A stretch of 29,567 nucleotides of DNA from CAZQNF01 sp964403325 (GTDB lineage Bacteria > Patescibacteriota > Patescibacteriia > Magasanikbacterales > GWA2-37-8). The notes under the pieces are model-generated. The model was not told the DNA's origin, searched no databases, and was given only the letters and a program-made list of their open reading frames with translations. The stretch covers positions 1 through 29,567 of the forward strand of contig CAYOFO010000010.1 in assembly GCA_964403325.1 (NCBI GenBank), written 5' to 3'. Shown here in pieces: positions 1 through 8,201 of the stretch; the first letter of the stretch is position 1, and the number at the start of each line of letters is the position of its first letter. The position numbers were made by a program, and so were the translations under genes.

Positions 1-23
1 AGAAGATATTTTTATTATTACCT

Positions 24-389
24 ATGAAAAATAATTTTCCGGGCGAAATTGCCTTGTCGATTCTTATCATTGCTCTTTTGGTATTTTTTTTGAATCCGTT
101 TAGTTTCCTCATGCCGAGCATGATGCAAATGACTTTGCTCGGAATTCTCGTCGTAGTTTTTGTGGCGTTTGGTATTTTTGTCTGGAAAGAAAATATTCAT
201 GACGAGCGTGAAGGCCTGCACCGGCTGGTGGCAAGTAGGGTTGGGTTTTTAGTTGGTTCAGCCGCACTCCTCATCGGAATAATCGTACAAAGTTTTTCCC
301 TGCATACCGATCCATGGCTCGTTTTTTCACTGGGAGCAATGGTGTTAGGGAAGTTGGTTACAATTCTCTACGCTAAGTCAAAATTTTAA
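24..389 (+). CDS. small multi-pass membrane protein, unknown function
   Basis: A 121-residue protein with about four hydrophobic stretches (roughly residues 9-29, 36-54, 70-90 and 97-116). A charged loop (KENIHDEREGLHRLVASR) separates the second and third. No catalytic motif is visible. The DEREGLHRL-type loop followed by two helices resembles small conserved membrane proteins seen in Patescibacteria and DUF2178-like proteins, but I do not assign a family firmly. The ATG lies 23 bases into the window after an AT-rich stretch with no Shine-Dalgarno motif, and it has T at -1 like its neighbours. A preceding gene could lie outside the window. It ends about 100 bases before the promoter of the lipoprotein-dipZ unit. 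Confidence 0.75.
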   Translation: MKNNFPGEIALSILIIALLVFFLNPFSFLMPSMMQMTLLGILVVVFVAFGIFVWKENIHDEREGLHRLVASRVGFLVGSAALLIGIIVQSFSLHTDPWLVFSLGAMVLGKLVTILYAKSKF

Positions 390-479
390 TAATTGTAAAG
401 ATGGTGATTTGATGGATGTAAAATTTTTTCGATTTTGGAAAAGTTTTTTTGTGAAAATTTGTGGTTTATCCCCAGTATC

Positions 480-522
480 AATGTAAAAAGAACTTTACAT
501 TGGTGGCACTCTAACGTATACT
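480..522 (+). promoter_or_regulatory. sigma70-type promoter of the lipoprotein-dipZ operon with overlapping inverted repeat
   Basis: The -35 TTTACA (494-499) and -10 TATACT (517-522) are separated by exactly 17 bp. The -35 hexamer forms the right arm of a perfect 8-bp inverted repeat, AATGTAAA (480-487) and TTTACATT (494-501), with a 6-base spacer. A repressor or activator site covering the -35 is a reasonable inference, but the regulator is unknown. The 5' UTR to the ATG at 558 would be about 28 bases. Confidence 0.65.
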
Positions 523-557
523 CTACTTAACATTTGATTATTCATAAATATATAGGT

Positions 558-1256
558 ATGAAAAATAAAAATACAGCCATTACTTTTGTTGGCACACTCG
601 TACTCGTTATGCTACTCGGAGCTGGTTGCGAAAGACCGATGGTAAAAAATGATATCCCTTTGGAAACGACGGTAAACGGCGATAATATGACAGTTATGAT
701 GCAGGATGGGGTTATGGTAAGTGAAGGGGAAAATGGAAAGATGGTTAAAATGGATCGTAATATGGTGTTAAAAGATGGAACTCAGGTAATGATGAATGGG
801 GAAGTGATGAAAAAAGATGGTACAAAAACGATGATGAAAGAAGGTGAAGGTATGATGATGGATGGAAGTATGACGGCTCCTCACGCCATGAACGCGCAAA
901 ACAATGCTGTGGCTAAGGGAAGTGGGGCGATGAATAATCTGGGAGTTGTAGTACTAGGCATCTACGAAGATTATACTCCAGAAAAACTCGTTCTGGCTGA
1001 GAATAAAAAAGTGATTCTCTTTTTTAAAGCAAATTGGTGTCCAACCTGCCAGGGTGCTGATAAAAATATTTTGAGCAGCAAAATTCCGTCCGACATTGCC
1101 ATTCTCAAGGTAGATTATGACACTTCGTTTGAGCTTAAGAAAAAATATGGCGTGACTGTCCAGCATACCTTTGTTCAAGTTGATAAAAATGGCAATATGA
1201 TCAAAAAATGGATTGGTGGCGAAACCATTTTAGATATTGAAAATAAACTTAAGTAG
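558..1256 (+). CDS. thioredoxin-like lipoprotein with Met/Asp-Gly-rich repeat domain
   Basis: A predicted exported lipoprotein of 232 residues. Residues 1-24 form a signal peptide ending in the lipobox LLGAGC, with Cys24 as the lipidated residue. Residues about 50-110 are rich in Met, Asp, Gly and Lys with repeated 'DGT/DG' turns (KDGTQVMMNGEVMKKDGT), resembling the DUF6799 domain. Residues about 130-232 are a thioredoxin fold with active site WCPTC (Cys161, Cys164). A cis-Pro is not obvious. The ATG at 558 was chosen over the TTG at 534 because the signal peptide begins there and the promoter leaves a short leader. It is followed after 4 bases by dipZ, so it probably exchanges electrons with DipZ outside the membrane. 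A methionine-rich metal-binding role is speculative. Confidence 0.8.
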   Translation: MKNKNTAITFVGTLVLVMLLGAGCERPMVKNDIPLETTVNGDNMTVMMQDGVMVSEGENGKMVKMDRNMVLKDGTQVMMNGEVMKKDGTKTMMKEGEGMMMDGSMTAPHAMNAQNNAVAKGSGAMNNLGVVVLGIYEDYTPEKLVLAENKKVILFFKANWCPTCQGADKNILSSKIPSDIAILKVDYDTSFELKKKYGVTVQHTFVQVDKNGNMIKKWIGGETILDIENKLK

Positions 1257-1260
1257 CTCT

Positions 1261-2982
1261 ATGACTCTTTTGTTAATTTCCTTTATCGCTGGACTTCTCA
1301 CCGTTCTCGCGCCGTGCGTACTGCCACTTCTCCCAATTATTATTGGCGGATCCGTGAACGATGCACACGACCGGTGGCGTCCATTTATTATTACCGCTTC
1401 GCTGGCGTTTACGGTAGTCGCTTTTACCCTTATTTTAAAATTCAGTACCGCGTTTATTACTATTCCTCAAGAAGTCTGGAATTTTATTTCGGGCACCATC
1501 ATTATCATTTTTGGTCTCATCAGCATTTTTCCAACTGCTTGGGAAAAAATTTCCATCAAGTTTAATTTCTTGGGAAGGTCTAATAAACTCCTGAGTGAAT
1601 CCAACAGCAAAAAATCTCGTTTAGGCGAAGTTTTAATTGGCTTATCACTTGGACCAGTTTTTTCCAGCTGTTCGCCAACGTATTTCCTCATTCTGGCTAC
1701 GGTTTTACCACAAAGTTTTTCCAAAGGCCTGTTGTACCTTATCGTCTACGCCCTTGGATTGTCAGTAATGTTGCTTCTGATTGCCTTGCTCGGACAACGC
1801 CTTATTAAGCGTTTGCGTTTTGCTGCGGATTCTCATGGTTGGTTTAAGCGCGGACTCGGCGCTCTGTTTGTTTTGGTGGGTATTTTTATCATTAGTGGCG
1901 TTGATAAAAAGATTCAGACGTATGTTGCCACCAACAGCCGGTTTGATGTTACTAAACTTGAACAAAAACTTTTGCAATCTCAAGATATGCCGGTTATAGA
2001 TTCGACACAGATAATAAATGGCCGAGTTACTAAAGTTTATCCGCGCTACCAAGAAATCGTGAATCCAAGCGGTTTTGTAAACACCCAGCCGTTTAAAATC
2101 GCAGATATTGTAGGGAAAAAAGTCGTACTGATTGATTTTATGACCTATAGCTGCATTAATTGCATCCGCACTTTCCCATACCTTAATGCTTGGTATAATA
2201 AGTACAAAGATATGGGCCTGGAAATTGTGGCTATTCATACACCGGAATTTGCTTTTGAAAAAAATATTGATAATGTAAAAGAAGCTATGAAACGCTACGG
2301 AATTAAATTTCCGGTTGTCCTCGATAATGATTATGCCACTTGGAACGCCTACAAAAACAACTATTGGCCACGTAAATACCTCATTGATTTAAATGGCAAT
2401 ATTGTTTACGACCATATTGGTGAGGGTGGTTATGAGGAAACTGAAGCAAAAATCCAAGAGCTTTTGAAAATTTCTAAAAAAGAAAATATGACCACCGTAA
2501 ATGGAGTCGAACCCATTAATGAACCAAGTCCGCGGCTAAGCCCGGAAACCTATTTTGGCTACAGCCGAAATGAGCTGCTCGGTAACGGCAACAAGGGTAA
2601 TAGCGGTGAACAAAATCTTATCATCCCGGGAAATACGAGTATAAATACGCTCTATCTGGGTGGTAAATGGAATTTTGCCGATCAATATACTGAAAATCTT
2701 TCCGCAGGAGCAAAAATTTCTTACCGCTATGTTGGGCGTAATGTCTACTTTGTTGCCAGTGCTAAAAAACCAGTTCGGGTCAAAGTGTTCGTTGGTGGCG
2801 AACCACTTACCAAAGAAATGGCCGGTGAAGATATAATTTTTGAAAATGGACAAAGCTACGTAAATATTAGCGATGAACGGCTTTATGGTCTTGTTAAAAG
2901 TACGAAAGGCATTAGTGTCAATCAATTAGAACTGCTGATTGAGTCTAAAGGTCTGCAAGCCTATACGTTTACATTTGGTTAA
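1261..2982 (+). CDS. dipZ: DipZ-like thiol-disulfide transmembrane reductase (CcdA + thioredoxin)
   Basis: A 573-residue membrane protein. The N-terminal ~220 residues are a CcdA/DsbD-type transmembrane domain with its paired cysteines: Cys19 in LAPCVLPLLP and Cys137 in SSCSPTY. Residues about 265-415 form a TlpA/AhpC-like thioredoxin domain with active site CINC (298-301) and the PRKYLID strand. Residues about 450-573 match the beta-rich C-terminal module of DipZ proteins (GGKWNFADQYTE). DipZ carries electrons from cytoplasmic thioredoxin across the membrane to extracytoplasmic thiols. The ATG at 1261 is preferred over an upstream TTG at 1237 that overlaps the previous gene. The 4-base gap to the thioredoxin lipoprotein indicates translation from one mRNA and a functional couple. 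Mycobacterial DipZ is longer (about 695 residues). Confidence 0.9.
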   Translation: MTLLLISFIAGLLTVLAPCVLPLLPIIIGGSVNDAHDRWRPFIITASLAFTVVAFTLILKFSTAFITIPQEVWNFISGTIIIIFGLISIFPTAWEKISIKFNFLGRSNKLLSESNSKKSRLGEVLIGLSLGPVFSSCSPTYFLILATVLPQSFSKGLLYLIVYALGLSVMLLLIALLGQRLIKRLRFAADSHGWFKRGLGALFVLVGIFIISGVDKKIQTYVATNSRFDVTKLEQKLLQSQDMPVIDSTQIINGRVTKVYPRYQEIVNPSGFVNTQPFKIADIVGKKVVLIDFMTYSCINCIRTFPYLNAWYNKYKDMGLEIVAIHTPEFAFEKNIDNVKEAMKRYGIKFPVVLDNDYATWNAYKNNYWPRKYLIDLNGNIVYDHIGEGGYEETEAKIQELLKISKKENMTTVNGVEPINEPSPRLSPETYFGYSRNELLGNGNKGNSGEQNLIIPGNTSINTLYLGGKWNFADQYTENLSAGAKISYRYVGRNVYFVASAKKPVRVKVFVGGEPLTKEMAGEDIIFENGQSYVNISDERLYGLVKSTKGISVNQLELLIESKGLQAYTFTFG

Positions 2983-3012
2983 GAAAGGTCTAAGGCAAGG
3001 AATGAAAATAAT

Positions 3013-3038
3013 AAAAACAGCTCATGGTAGCTGTTTTT
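3013..3038. terminator. bidirectional intrinsic terminator between dipZ and the antiporter gene
   Basis: The arms AAAAACAGCT and AGCTGTTTTT flank a 6-base loop, CATGGT, with A and T runs on either side, so the hairpin can end transcription in both directions. It lies 30 bases after the dipZ stop. The minus-strand antiporter gene ends at 3161 and converges on it. The 120 bases between hold only a short CCTTG-CGG-CAAGG hairpin. Confidence 0.85.
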
Positions 3039-3160
3039 TTATTAAGCGCGTAATACCTTGCGGCAAGGCTAGCAGGCGGGTTCATTATTAAGGCGGGTGC
3101 TTTTAGGTTGCCCTTGAGACAAGGTTGGTTTTATTGAGCGGTTGCGCGGGGAAATCCTGG

Positions 3161-4861
3161 TTATGTGTGGGACTGATTCTCGTGCGCAAAACGTATTTTA
3201 ACCTCAGTTTCTTGATTTTTTTTGAGGGTGGCAAAGGTTTTTTTATTCCAATTTTGACTGGCCAGCACTTCGGCAAACCAAGCACCGCTGAGCAGATGGG
3301 GGATCATTACATAATCTGCGCCGGCTTGGTAGAGTTCGTGGATATCTTCGGGTTGGGTGAGAGTAGCCATAATGTGGACTTTTTTATTACGGCTACGAAT
3401 ATGGGTTACCAAAGTTTTTTCGTCGTTGAGTCCGGGGAAAGTAGAAATAACAACCTTGGTTTTTTCAAGAGGTAAAGCCGATAAAAATTCAATATCAGCG
3501 GCATCGCCAAAAATTGCTTCGTATCCTTGTTCTTGGAGTTTTTTAATGGTGGTGGGGTTAAAATCCACTATCGCAAAACTAATATTTTTCTTTTTGAGCG
3601 ATTCGGCCACTTTCCAACCTAGGCGATGGTAACCAAAAATCCAAGCTTCGGCCGGAGCCACACTATTTTCCGCCTGTTGGTATTGATCAGGGCCGAATAT
3701 ATGAAAAACAGGGAGTAGAAAATCATAGATTTTTTGATTGTAATTCATGAGATAAGAGGAAATAAAGATGGTGGTAAGAGCAACAAAAGTAAAAATGGGT
3801 ACCGCTGCGCTTGATAAATAACCTAGCCCCTGACTGGTAAATATGAGTACGAAACCAAATTCACTCACTTGGGCAGCAATAAGGCTAATGAGAAAGCTGT
3901 TGCGGCGAGTAAATTTGAGCGGCCGAAATATAAAATAGAGAATAAGTGGATGGATGGCAATTACAAAAATCGATAGGATAATGCCGATTCCGAGGGAATC
4001 AAATAGTTGAGTGATGTCCATTTGACTCCCCAAGATAATAAAAAAAATCACCAGAAAAAAATCACGTAACGGCTTAATACGACTGGCGATTTCCGGTTGG
4101 AAAGGCGAAGAGCCGAGGGCAAGACCCGCGGCAATGGCGCCCATTTCAAGCGGTAGTCCGGCAAGATGCATCATCGCTGCTCCGCCAAAACACCAGGCGA
4201 TAGTAAAGATAAACAAAAATTCGCCAGAATCAGCTACGGCGTTGAGAATTTTTGGCAAGATGAAGCGTGATGAAATATAAACCATCGCTCCTAAACCCAG
4301 GAGTCGGACCAAGAGCAGGGCAACGGTAGAAAAAATCGATTGGCCTGGTGCAAAAGAAGTAATAAGCATCATGATAATGATGGCAATAATATCTTGCACG
4401 AGCATGAGGCCGATAATATGACGACCGTAAACAGTTTCACTATCGTGTTTATCGTTTAAAATCTTTACAACAATAATGGTGCTGGAAAATGTGAGAGCCA
4501 TGGCTAAAAATAGCGCATTTATTTTTTCAAAACCAAAAATTGTTAAAAGTGCCAGACCGATTCCTGTGGTAAAAATAAATTGCACTATGGCGGCGAGAGC
4601 AACGGAGCGACCCATTTTTTTGAGTTCACTAAAACGTAAATTAAGACCTACTAGAAAAAGTAAAAATACTACCCCAATTTCAGAAAATGCTTGAGAGTAG
4701 GCGGTGGTCGGAGCGATTATTTTAAAGAATAGTGGGCCGGCCAGGATGCCGGAGATAATATAGGCAATGATAAGAGGTTGCTTGAAAAGACGCGCTATAA
4801 AACCCATGATGACCGTTAGGCCAAAGGCAATGCTGAGTTCAAAAAAAATGTTGTCTAACAT
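3161..4861 (-). CDS. CPA2-family cation/proton antiporter with TrkA-N (RCK) domain, KefB/C-like
   Basis: A 566-residue membrane antiporter. Residues about 1-385 carry 12-13 hydrophobic helices of the Na+/H+ exchanger fold, with the family motif LVQDIIAI (Gln-Asp of the ion site) and the helix LEMGAIAAGLALGSS. Residues about 405-530 are a Rossmann TrkA-N domain (IFGYHRLGWKVAESL, then VDFNP at the second strand end) that usually binds NAD(H) or a nucleotide and gates transport. The start was set at MLDNIFFELS, since the 36 residues upstream are low-complexity and not membrane-domain-like. No Shine-Dalgarno is present and T is at -1. It follows the NRAMP gene by 47 bases on the same strand, so the two may form an ion-homeostasis operon. 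K+ versus Na+ specificity cannot be read from the sequence. Confidence 0.9.
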   Translation of the reverse strand: MLDNIFFELSIAFGLTVIMGFIARLFKQPLIIAYIISGILAGPLFFKIIAPTTAYSQAFSEIGVVFLLFLVGLNLRFSELKKMGRSVALAAIVQFIFTTGIGLALLTIFGFEKINALFLAMALTFSSTIIVVKILNDKHDSETVYGRHIIGLMLVQDIIAIIIMMLITSFAPGQSIFSTVALLLVRLLGLGAMVYISSRFILPKILNAVADSGEFLFIFTIAWCFGGAAMMHLAGLPLEMGAIAAGLALGSSPFQPEIASRIKPLRDFFLVIFFIILGSQMDITQLFDSLGIGIILSIFVIAIHPLILYFIFRPLKFTRRNSFLISLIAAQVSEFGFVLIFTSQGLGYLSSAAVPIFTFVALTTIFISSYLMNYNQKIYDFLLPVFHIFGPDQYQQAENSVAPAEAWIFGYHRLGWKVAESLKKKNISFAIVDFNPTTIKKLQEQGYEAIFGDAADIEFLSALPLEKTKVVISTFPGLNDEKTLVTHIRSRNKKVHIMATLTQPEDIHELYQAGADYVMIPHLLSGAWFAEVLASQNWNKKTFATLKKNQETEVKIRFAHENQSHT

Positions 4862-4908
4862 AATTGAGAGGAAAAAGAAAAATGATAAGCGTAATGATAG
4901 GCTCTTAC

Positions 4909-6174
4909 TTAAAACAAGCTCATGATGAGGGCGAGCGAGGCAAGACCCATAATGGCTGTAATAATCCATCCCAAAGCGCTGGATAGCCGGGAGCTTATAA
5001 ACTTGCCCATAATATTTTTGTTGGCAGCAATGCGGACGATGAGAATCATGAGGATGGGTGCTATGGCCCCGTTAATAACAGCCGTGTAATAGAGGAGTTT
5101 GAACGGAGGAATGGGTAAAAAATTAATGAACATTCCTACCACGGTTGTTATGGTAATGATGGTATAAAATTCTTTGGCTTCGGAAAATTTTCGGTACAAA
5201 CCGGATTTTAAACCTCGTCCTTCAGTGAGCGCGTAGGCGGCTGAACCGGAGAGAATGGGTACGGTAAGGAGTCCGGTGCCAATAATTCCGATAGTAAATA
5301 GCAACGAAGCAAAATTACCGGCGAGTGGTTTAAGAGCGGCTGCAGCTTGGGCGGCAGTTTCAATGTTGTGTATGCCGTTTAAACCAAGGGTAGCGGCAGC
5401 GGTTATAATGATAAAAAAGGTGATTATGTTAGAAAAAAGCATGCCGATAAAGGTGTCTATTTTCATGCCGTGGATGTCGCTACGAGTTATTTTGGGAGTA
5501 CCAACTCCGGCAGCTTTTATTTTATGATGCTGTATTTCTTCTTCTACTTCTTCATCGGCTTGCCAAAAAAATAAATAAGGAGAAATGGTGGTACCAAGGA
5601 GTGCTACGATATTCATGAGGTAATCTTTATCAAAACGTATATGAGGTATAAGGGTAGCTTTGGCGATTTCATTCCAATGCGGATGAATTACCAGCATGGT
5701 ACCAACATACGCCAGAAGCGACAGAGCGAGAAATTTTAGGTATCTGACATATACCGGGTAGGAAATAAAAATTTGCAAAACGAGTGTGAGAGCGGTAAGC
5801 AGGATAAGCAGAACACTAAATGGTGCTGGTATGAGGAGTTGTAGCGCTGCAGCCATCGCACCTAAATCAGCTCCAATATTAATGCCGTTTGCCACCAACA
5901 GTAGGGTGATAGTAAAAAAAAGAATTTTTTTACTATAGTTTTTGCGGATTACACCAGCCAAACCTTGGCCGGTCACCATGCCAATGCGCCCGCACATTTC
6001 TTGGATTACGGTCATAAAGGGGATGGAAAACAGGGCCATCCAGAGTTGACTCAGTCCAAATTGAGCGCCGGTTTGAGAATACGTGGCAATGCCGGAGGGA
6101 TCGTCGTCAGAAGCACCGGTAATAAAACCCGGACCAATAGATTTCAGGAGTTTTTTAAACGAGCCAAATTTCAT
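4909..6174 (-). CDS. NRAMP-family (SLC11-like) divalent metal transporter with atypical site motifs
   Basis: A 421-residue protein with about 11 hydrophobic helices and clear NRAMP features: IGPGFITGASDDDPSG at the start of helix 1 and TTISPYLFFWQADEEVEEE around helix 6. In canonical Mn2+/Fe2+ NRAMPs helix 1 reads D-P-G-N and helix 6 reads M-P-H. Here they are D25-P-S-G28 and S198-P-Y200, so the asparagine, methionine and histidine are absent. Comparable losses are described for NRAMP-related Mg2+ transporters, so Mg2+ or another hard ion is plausible. The charged loop after helix 6 (residues about 206-235) is typical of this bacterial subgroup. A -10-like TATAAT (6203-6208, minus strand) lies 29 bases upstream without a good -35. 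The gene is divergent from padR. Confidence 0.88.
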   Translation of the reverse strand: MKFGSFKKLLKSIGPGFITGASDDDPSGIATYSQTGAQFGLSQLWMALFSIPFMTVIQEMCGRIGMVTGQGLAGVIRKNYSKKILFFTITLLLVANGINIGADLGAMAAALQLLIPAPFSVLLILLTALTLVLQIFISYPVYVRYLKFLALSLLAYVGTMLVIHPHWNEIAKATLIPHIRFDKDYLMNIVALLGTTISPYLFFWQADEEVEEEIQHHKIKAAGVGTPKITRSDIHGMKIDTFIGMLFSNIITFFIIITAAATLGLNGIHNIETAAQAAAALKPLAGNFASLLFTIGIIGTGLLTVPILSGSAAYALTEGRGLKSGLYRKFSEAKEFYTIITITTVVGMFINFLPIPPFKLLYYTAVINGAIAPILMILIVRIAANKNIMGKFISSRLSSALGWIITAIMGLASLALIMSLF

Positions 6175-6257
6175 AAGGTAAAAGTATTTTAGTAGAGAAT
6201 TTATTATAGTCTAAAATCAGAAAAAAAACGATAAAATACCCAGGGGTGTTGGTATAC

Positions 6258-6286
6258 TTGACATCATATACTCTATAGTATAAAGT
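6258..6286 (+). promoter_or_regulatory. padR promoter with palindromic operator
   Basis: A consensus -35 TTGACA lies at 6258-6263. The -10 is either TATAAA (6279-6284, 15-bp spacer) or TAAAGT (6281-6286, 17 bp). Between them is the perfect inverted repeat ATACT-N4-AGTAT (6268-6281), which overlaps the -10. PadR proteins commonly bind such short palindromes at their own promoters, so autorepression is inferred. Confidence 0.6.
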
Positions 6287-6309
6287 ATTAAGTGTATTTT
6301 TAACACTCT

Positions 6310-6645
6310 ATGCAATTTTCTAAAGAACTCCTCAAAGGAACAATAGAAGTTATCGTTTTAAAAGCTGTCAAAGATTTGGGCGAAGCCTATGGCTATCAAC
6401 TGGTAAAATATATCAATACCACGAGCCAGGATATTTTTTCCCTACAAGAGGGAACGTTATATCCGCTACTCTATCGTTTAGAAGAAAATGGTTGCGTTAA
6501 GAGTGTAAAAAAAAATGCCCCAAACGGTAAAGAGCGGCGTTATTACTCTATTACCACACCCGGCTCGCGTGTTTTACAAGAAAAAACACAAGAAATTGGC
6601 CTATTTTTACAAGCGGTTAAGCAGGCTTTGCAGATTAATCTATGA
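6310..6645 (+). CDS. PadR-family transcriptional regulator
   Basis: A 111-residue winged-helix protein of typical PadR (small, PadR-s2) length. Visible family motifs are LLKGTIEVIVLKAV at the N-terminus, YGYQLVKYI in the second helix, the recognition and wing segment LQEGTLYPLLYRLEENG, and RRYYSITTPG before the C-terminal dimerisation helix. The start is the only suitable ATG, 24-26 bases after the -10, with no Shine-Dalgarno. Its stop overlaps the next start in ATGA, so it is translationally coupled to a membrane protein with a permease-prefix domain, the usual PadR partner. An ATACT-N4-AGTAT palindrome overlies its promoter and probably mediates autoregulation. The ligand is unknown. Confidence 0.93.
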   Translation: MQFSKELLKGTIEVIVLKAVKDLGEAYGYQLVKYINTTSQDIFSLQEGTLYPLLYRLEENGCVKSVKKNAPNGKERRYYSITTPGSRVLQEKTQEIGLFLQAVKQALQINL

Positions 6646-8135
6646 AAAAATTTTCTTCTGAGTTTGCCGATTACTGGGCAGACATCTCAGCAAATTTGGT
6701 AAATAAAGATTACGAAGCTCGTCTGTGTGAAGAATTATCGCAGCATGCCGAGGACAGCGCTCATTATAAGATGCTGCAAGGCAGTACGGAAGTAAAAGCT
6801 GCTAGGGAAGTTTATCAAGAACTTGGTCCACCCAGTAATATTATTAAAGAATATAATGTAATTATGAAATTGAGAAATGTTGCGTACTTGTATTTAGAAA
6901 GTATTTTTGTAGCTATTCTGCAAGCGCTTGCACTCCTTATTACCATTTTTATTTTGGCTGATTTATTTGGCAGTACGGGTATTGTAGAAAAATTTTGTAT
7001 TTTGATGGTTCGTTATCTAACGCCGTGGTTTCTAAGTGGTTATTTCGCAGTACATATTTTTTCAAAAATTCAGCGTTTTGCGCCAGACCCACAAATGCGC
7101 AGACGCTTATTCTTCATTAGCATGGTTTTACCGCTTCTGCTCGTGTCTTTATTCGCGCTACTGTATTCCCATGCTTGGGCGGTTCAGGTTTTCGATCCAA
7201 CTCTAGAGTTTGCGTTGTATGTAGGTGCAGTTTTTTTGGCAGTCCATTTCTTTGCGCTGTATTTAGTGGATCGTCCACAATACCTTTTATTATTTAAAAA
7301 TAATTTTTACTCTGAAAAATGGGAAAAGACAAAGATGTGGTTAAAACGAGGAGTGTTTGGTTGGCTCCTTGGTTCCATGGTAATAAGTAACTTTTTCTCA
7401 ATTCAGCTGCGTATGTTAGCGACAACACCGAGCATAATCCGTTTTTTGGCGAAAACGATACTCTGGCCAAGTGATTTTTTATATAATTTTTTAACATATC
7501 TTACTCGAACCTTACTGCAGGCATTTTCTGTAGAAATTTTGGGTGGAGTAGAATGGTTGTTGGCAATCATGATCCTGGTGTTAGGGTTTGTCAGCAGCGT
7601 TTTATTGGTAAAGTATGGACAAATAAAACACAAAATGAGTGGGGAATTGAAGCTTCCCGGTTTAGCTTTCGGAGTCTTAATAATTGCCGGGGTATTTTTG
7701 TTGTCATTTCGGCCTCAACCAGCACTCGTGTGGCATTTTCCAGCTCAAGATATTACCGCTCTTGCCACAAAACAACTGGTTCGACCATTTTGGCGGCTGG
7801 GGCAAAGCCACGGCATTGATTCGGTTTTTATAAATAATGAGGCGGATAACGTGCAACTTAGTTCAGGTCAATCTTTTTATAAAACATTTCCCGCTGGGTT
7901 GCATTGTGCCAATGATACTCGACCTATAGACCCTCTTCAGTTTAACCTTTGTGAGCGGCTTGTGTACTATAAGACAGTTATTTTTGAACAAAAATTTAAG
8001 CCATTTTGGGGAGATGTTAGCCTCACCGGCGCAGCTTGGAATACTGAGGGAAGCAAGCTTGTCATATCTTTTTTTTCCCTGCTCGCGCAAACGAACTATG
8101 TCTACGAAATATCTTTACCGCGTAATCAAAATTGA
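6642..8135 (+). CDS. multi-pass membrane protein with N-terminal permease-prefix (HAAS-like) domain
   Basis: A 497-residue protein. Residues 1-75 form a charged helical domain (DYEARLCEELSQHAEDS, then a 'REVYQELGPPSNIIKEY' tail) like the permease-prefix/HAAS domains found next to PadR regulators. About seven hydrophobic segments follow between residues 80 and 365. The C-terminal ~130 residues are predicted extracytoplasmic and contain two cysteines (HCANDTRP and NLCERL) that could form a disulfide. No transporter or enzyme motif is visible. It overlaps padR by 4 bases, so the regulator probably controls this gene and the prefix domain may interact with it. The transmembrane and C-terminal parts are not recognised. 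Confidence 0.8.
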   Translation: MKKFSSEFADYWADISANLVNKDYEARLCEELSQHAEDSAHYKMLQGSTEVKAAREVYQELGPPSNIIKEYNVIMKLRNVAYLYLESIFVAILQALALLITIFILADLFGSTGIVEKFCILMVRYLTPWFLSGYFAVHIFSKIQRFAPDPQMRRRLFFISMVLPLLLVSLFALLYSHAWAVQVFDPTLEFALYVGAVFLAVHFFALYLVDRPQYLLLFKNNFYSEKWEKTKMWLKRGVFGWLLGSMVISNFFSIQLRMLATTPSIIRFLAKTILWPSDFLYNFLTYLTRTLLQAFSVEILGGVEWLLAIMILVLGFVSSVLLVKYGQIKHKMSGELKLPGLAFGVLIIAGVFLLSFRPQPALVWHFPAQDITALATKQLVRPFWRLGQSHGIDSVFINNEADNVQLSSGQSFYKTFPAGLHCANDTRPIDPLQFNLCERLVYYKTVIFEQKFKPFWGDVSLTGAAWNTEGSKLVISFFSLLAQTNYVYEISLPRNQN

Positions 8136-8201
8136 GAAGTGTTGAAATAAACTAAAAATAACAGTGAACATTTTACTATTTACATAACTTAATACATCTT
8201 T

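Noticed and set aside
1762..2238. 158-codon minus-strand open frame within dipZ
   Set aside because: It is antisense to the conserved membrane-thioredoxin junction of DipZ and has no recognisable motif or promoter.
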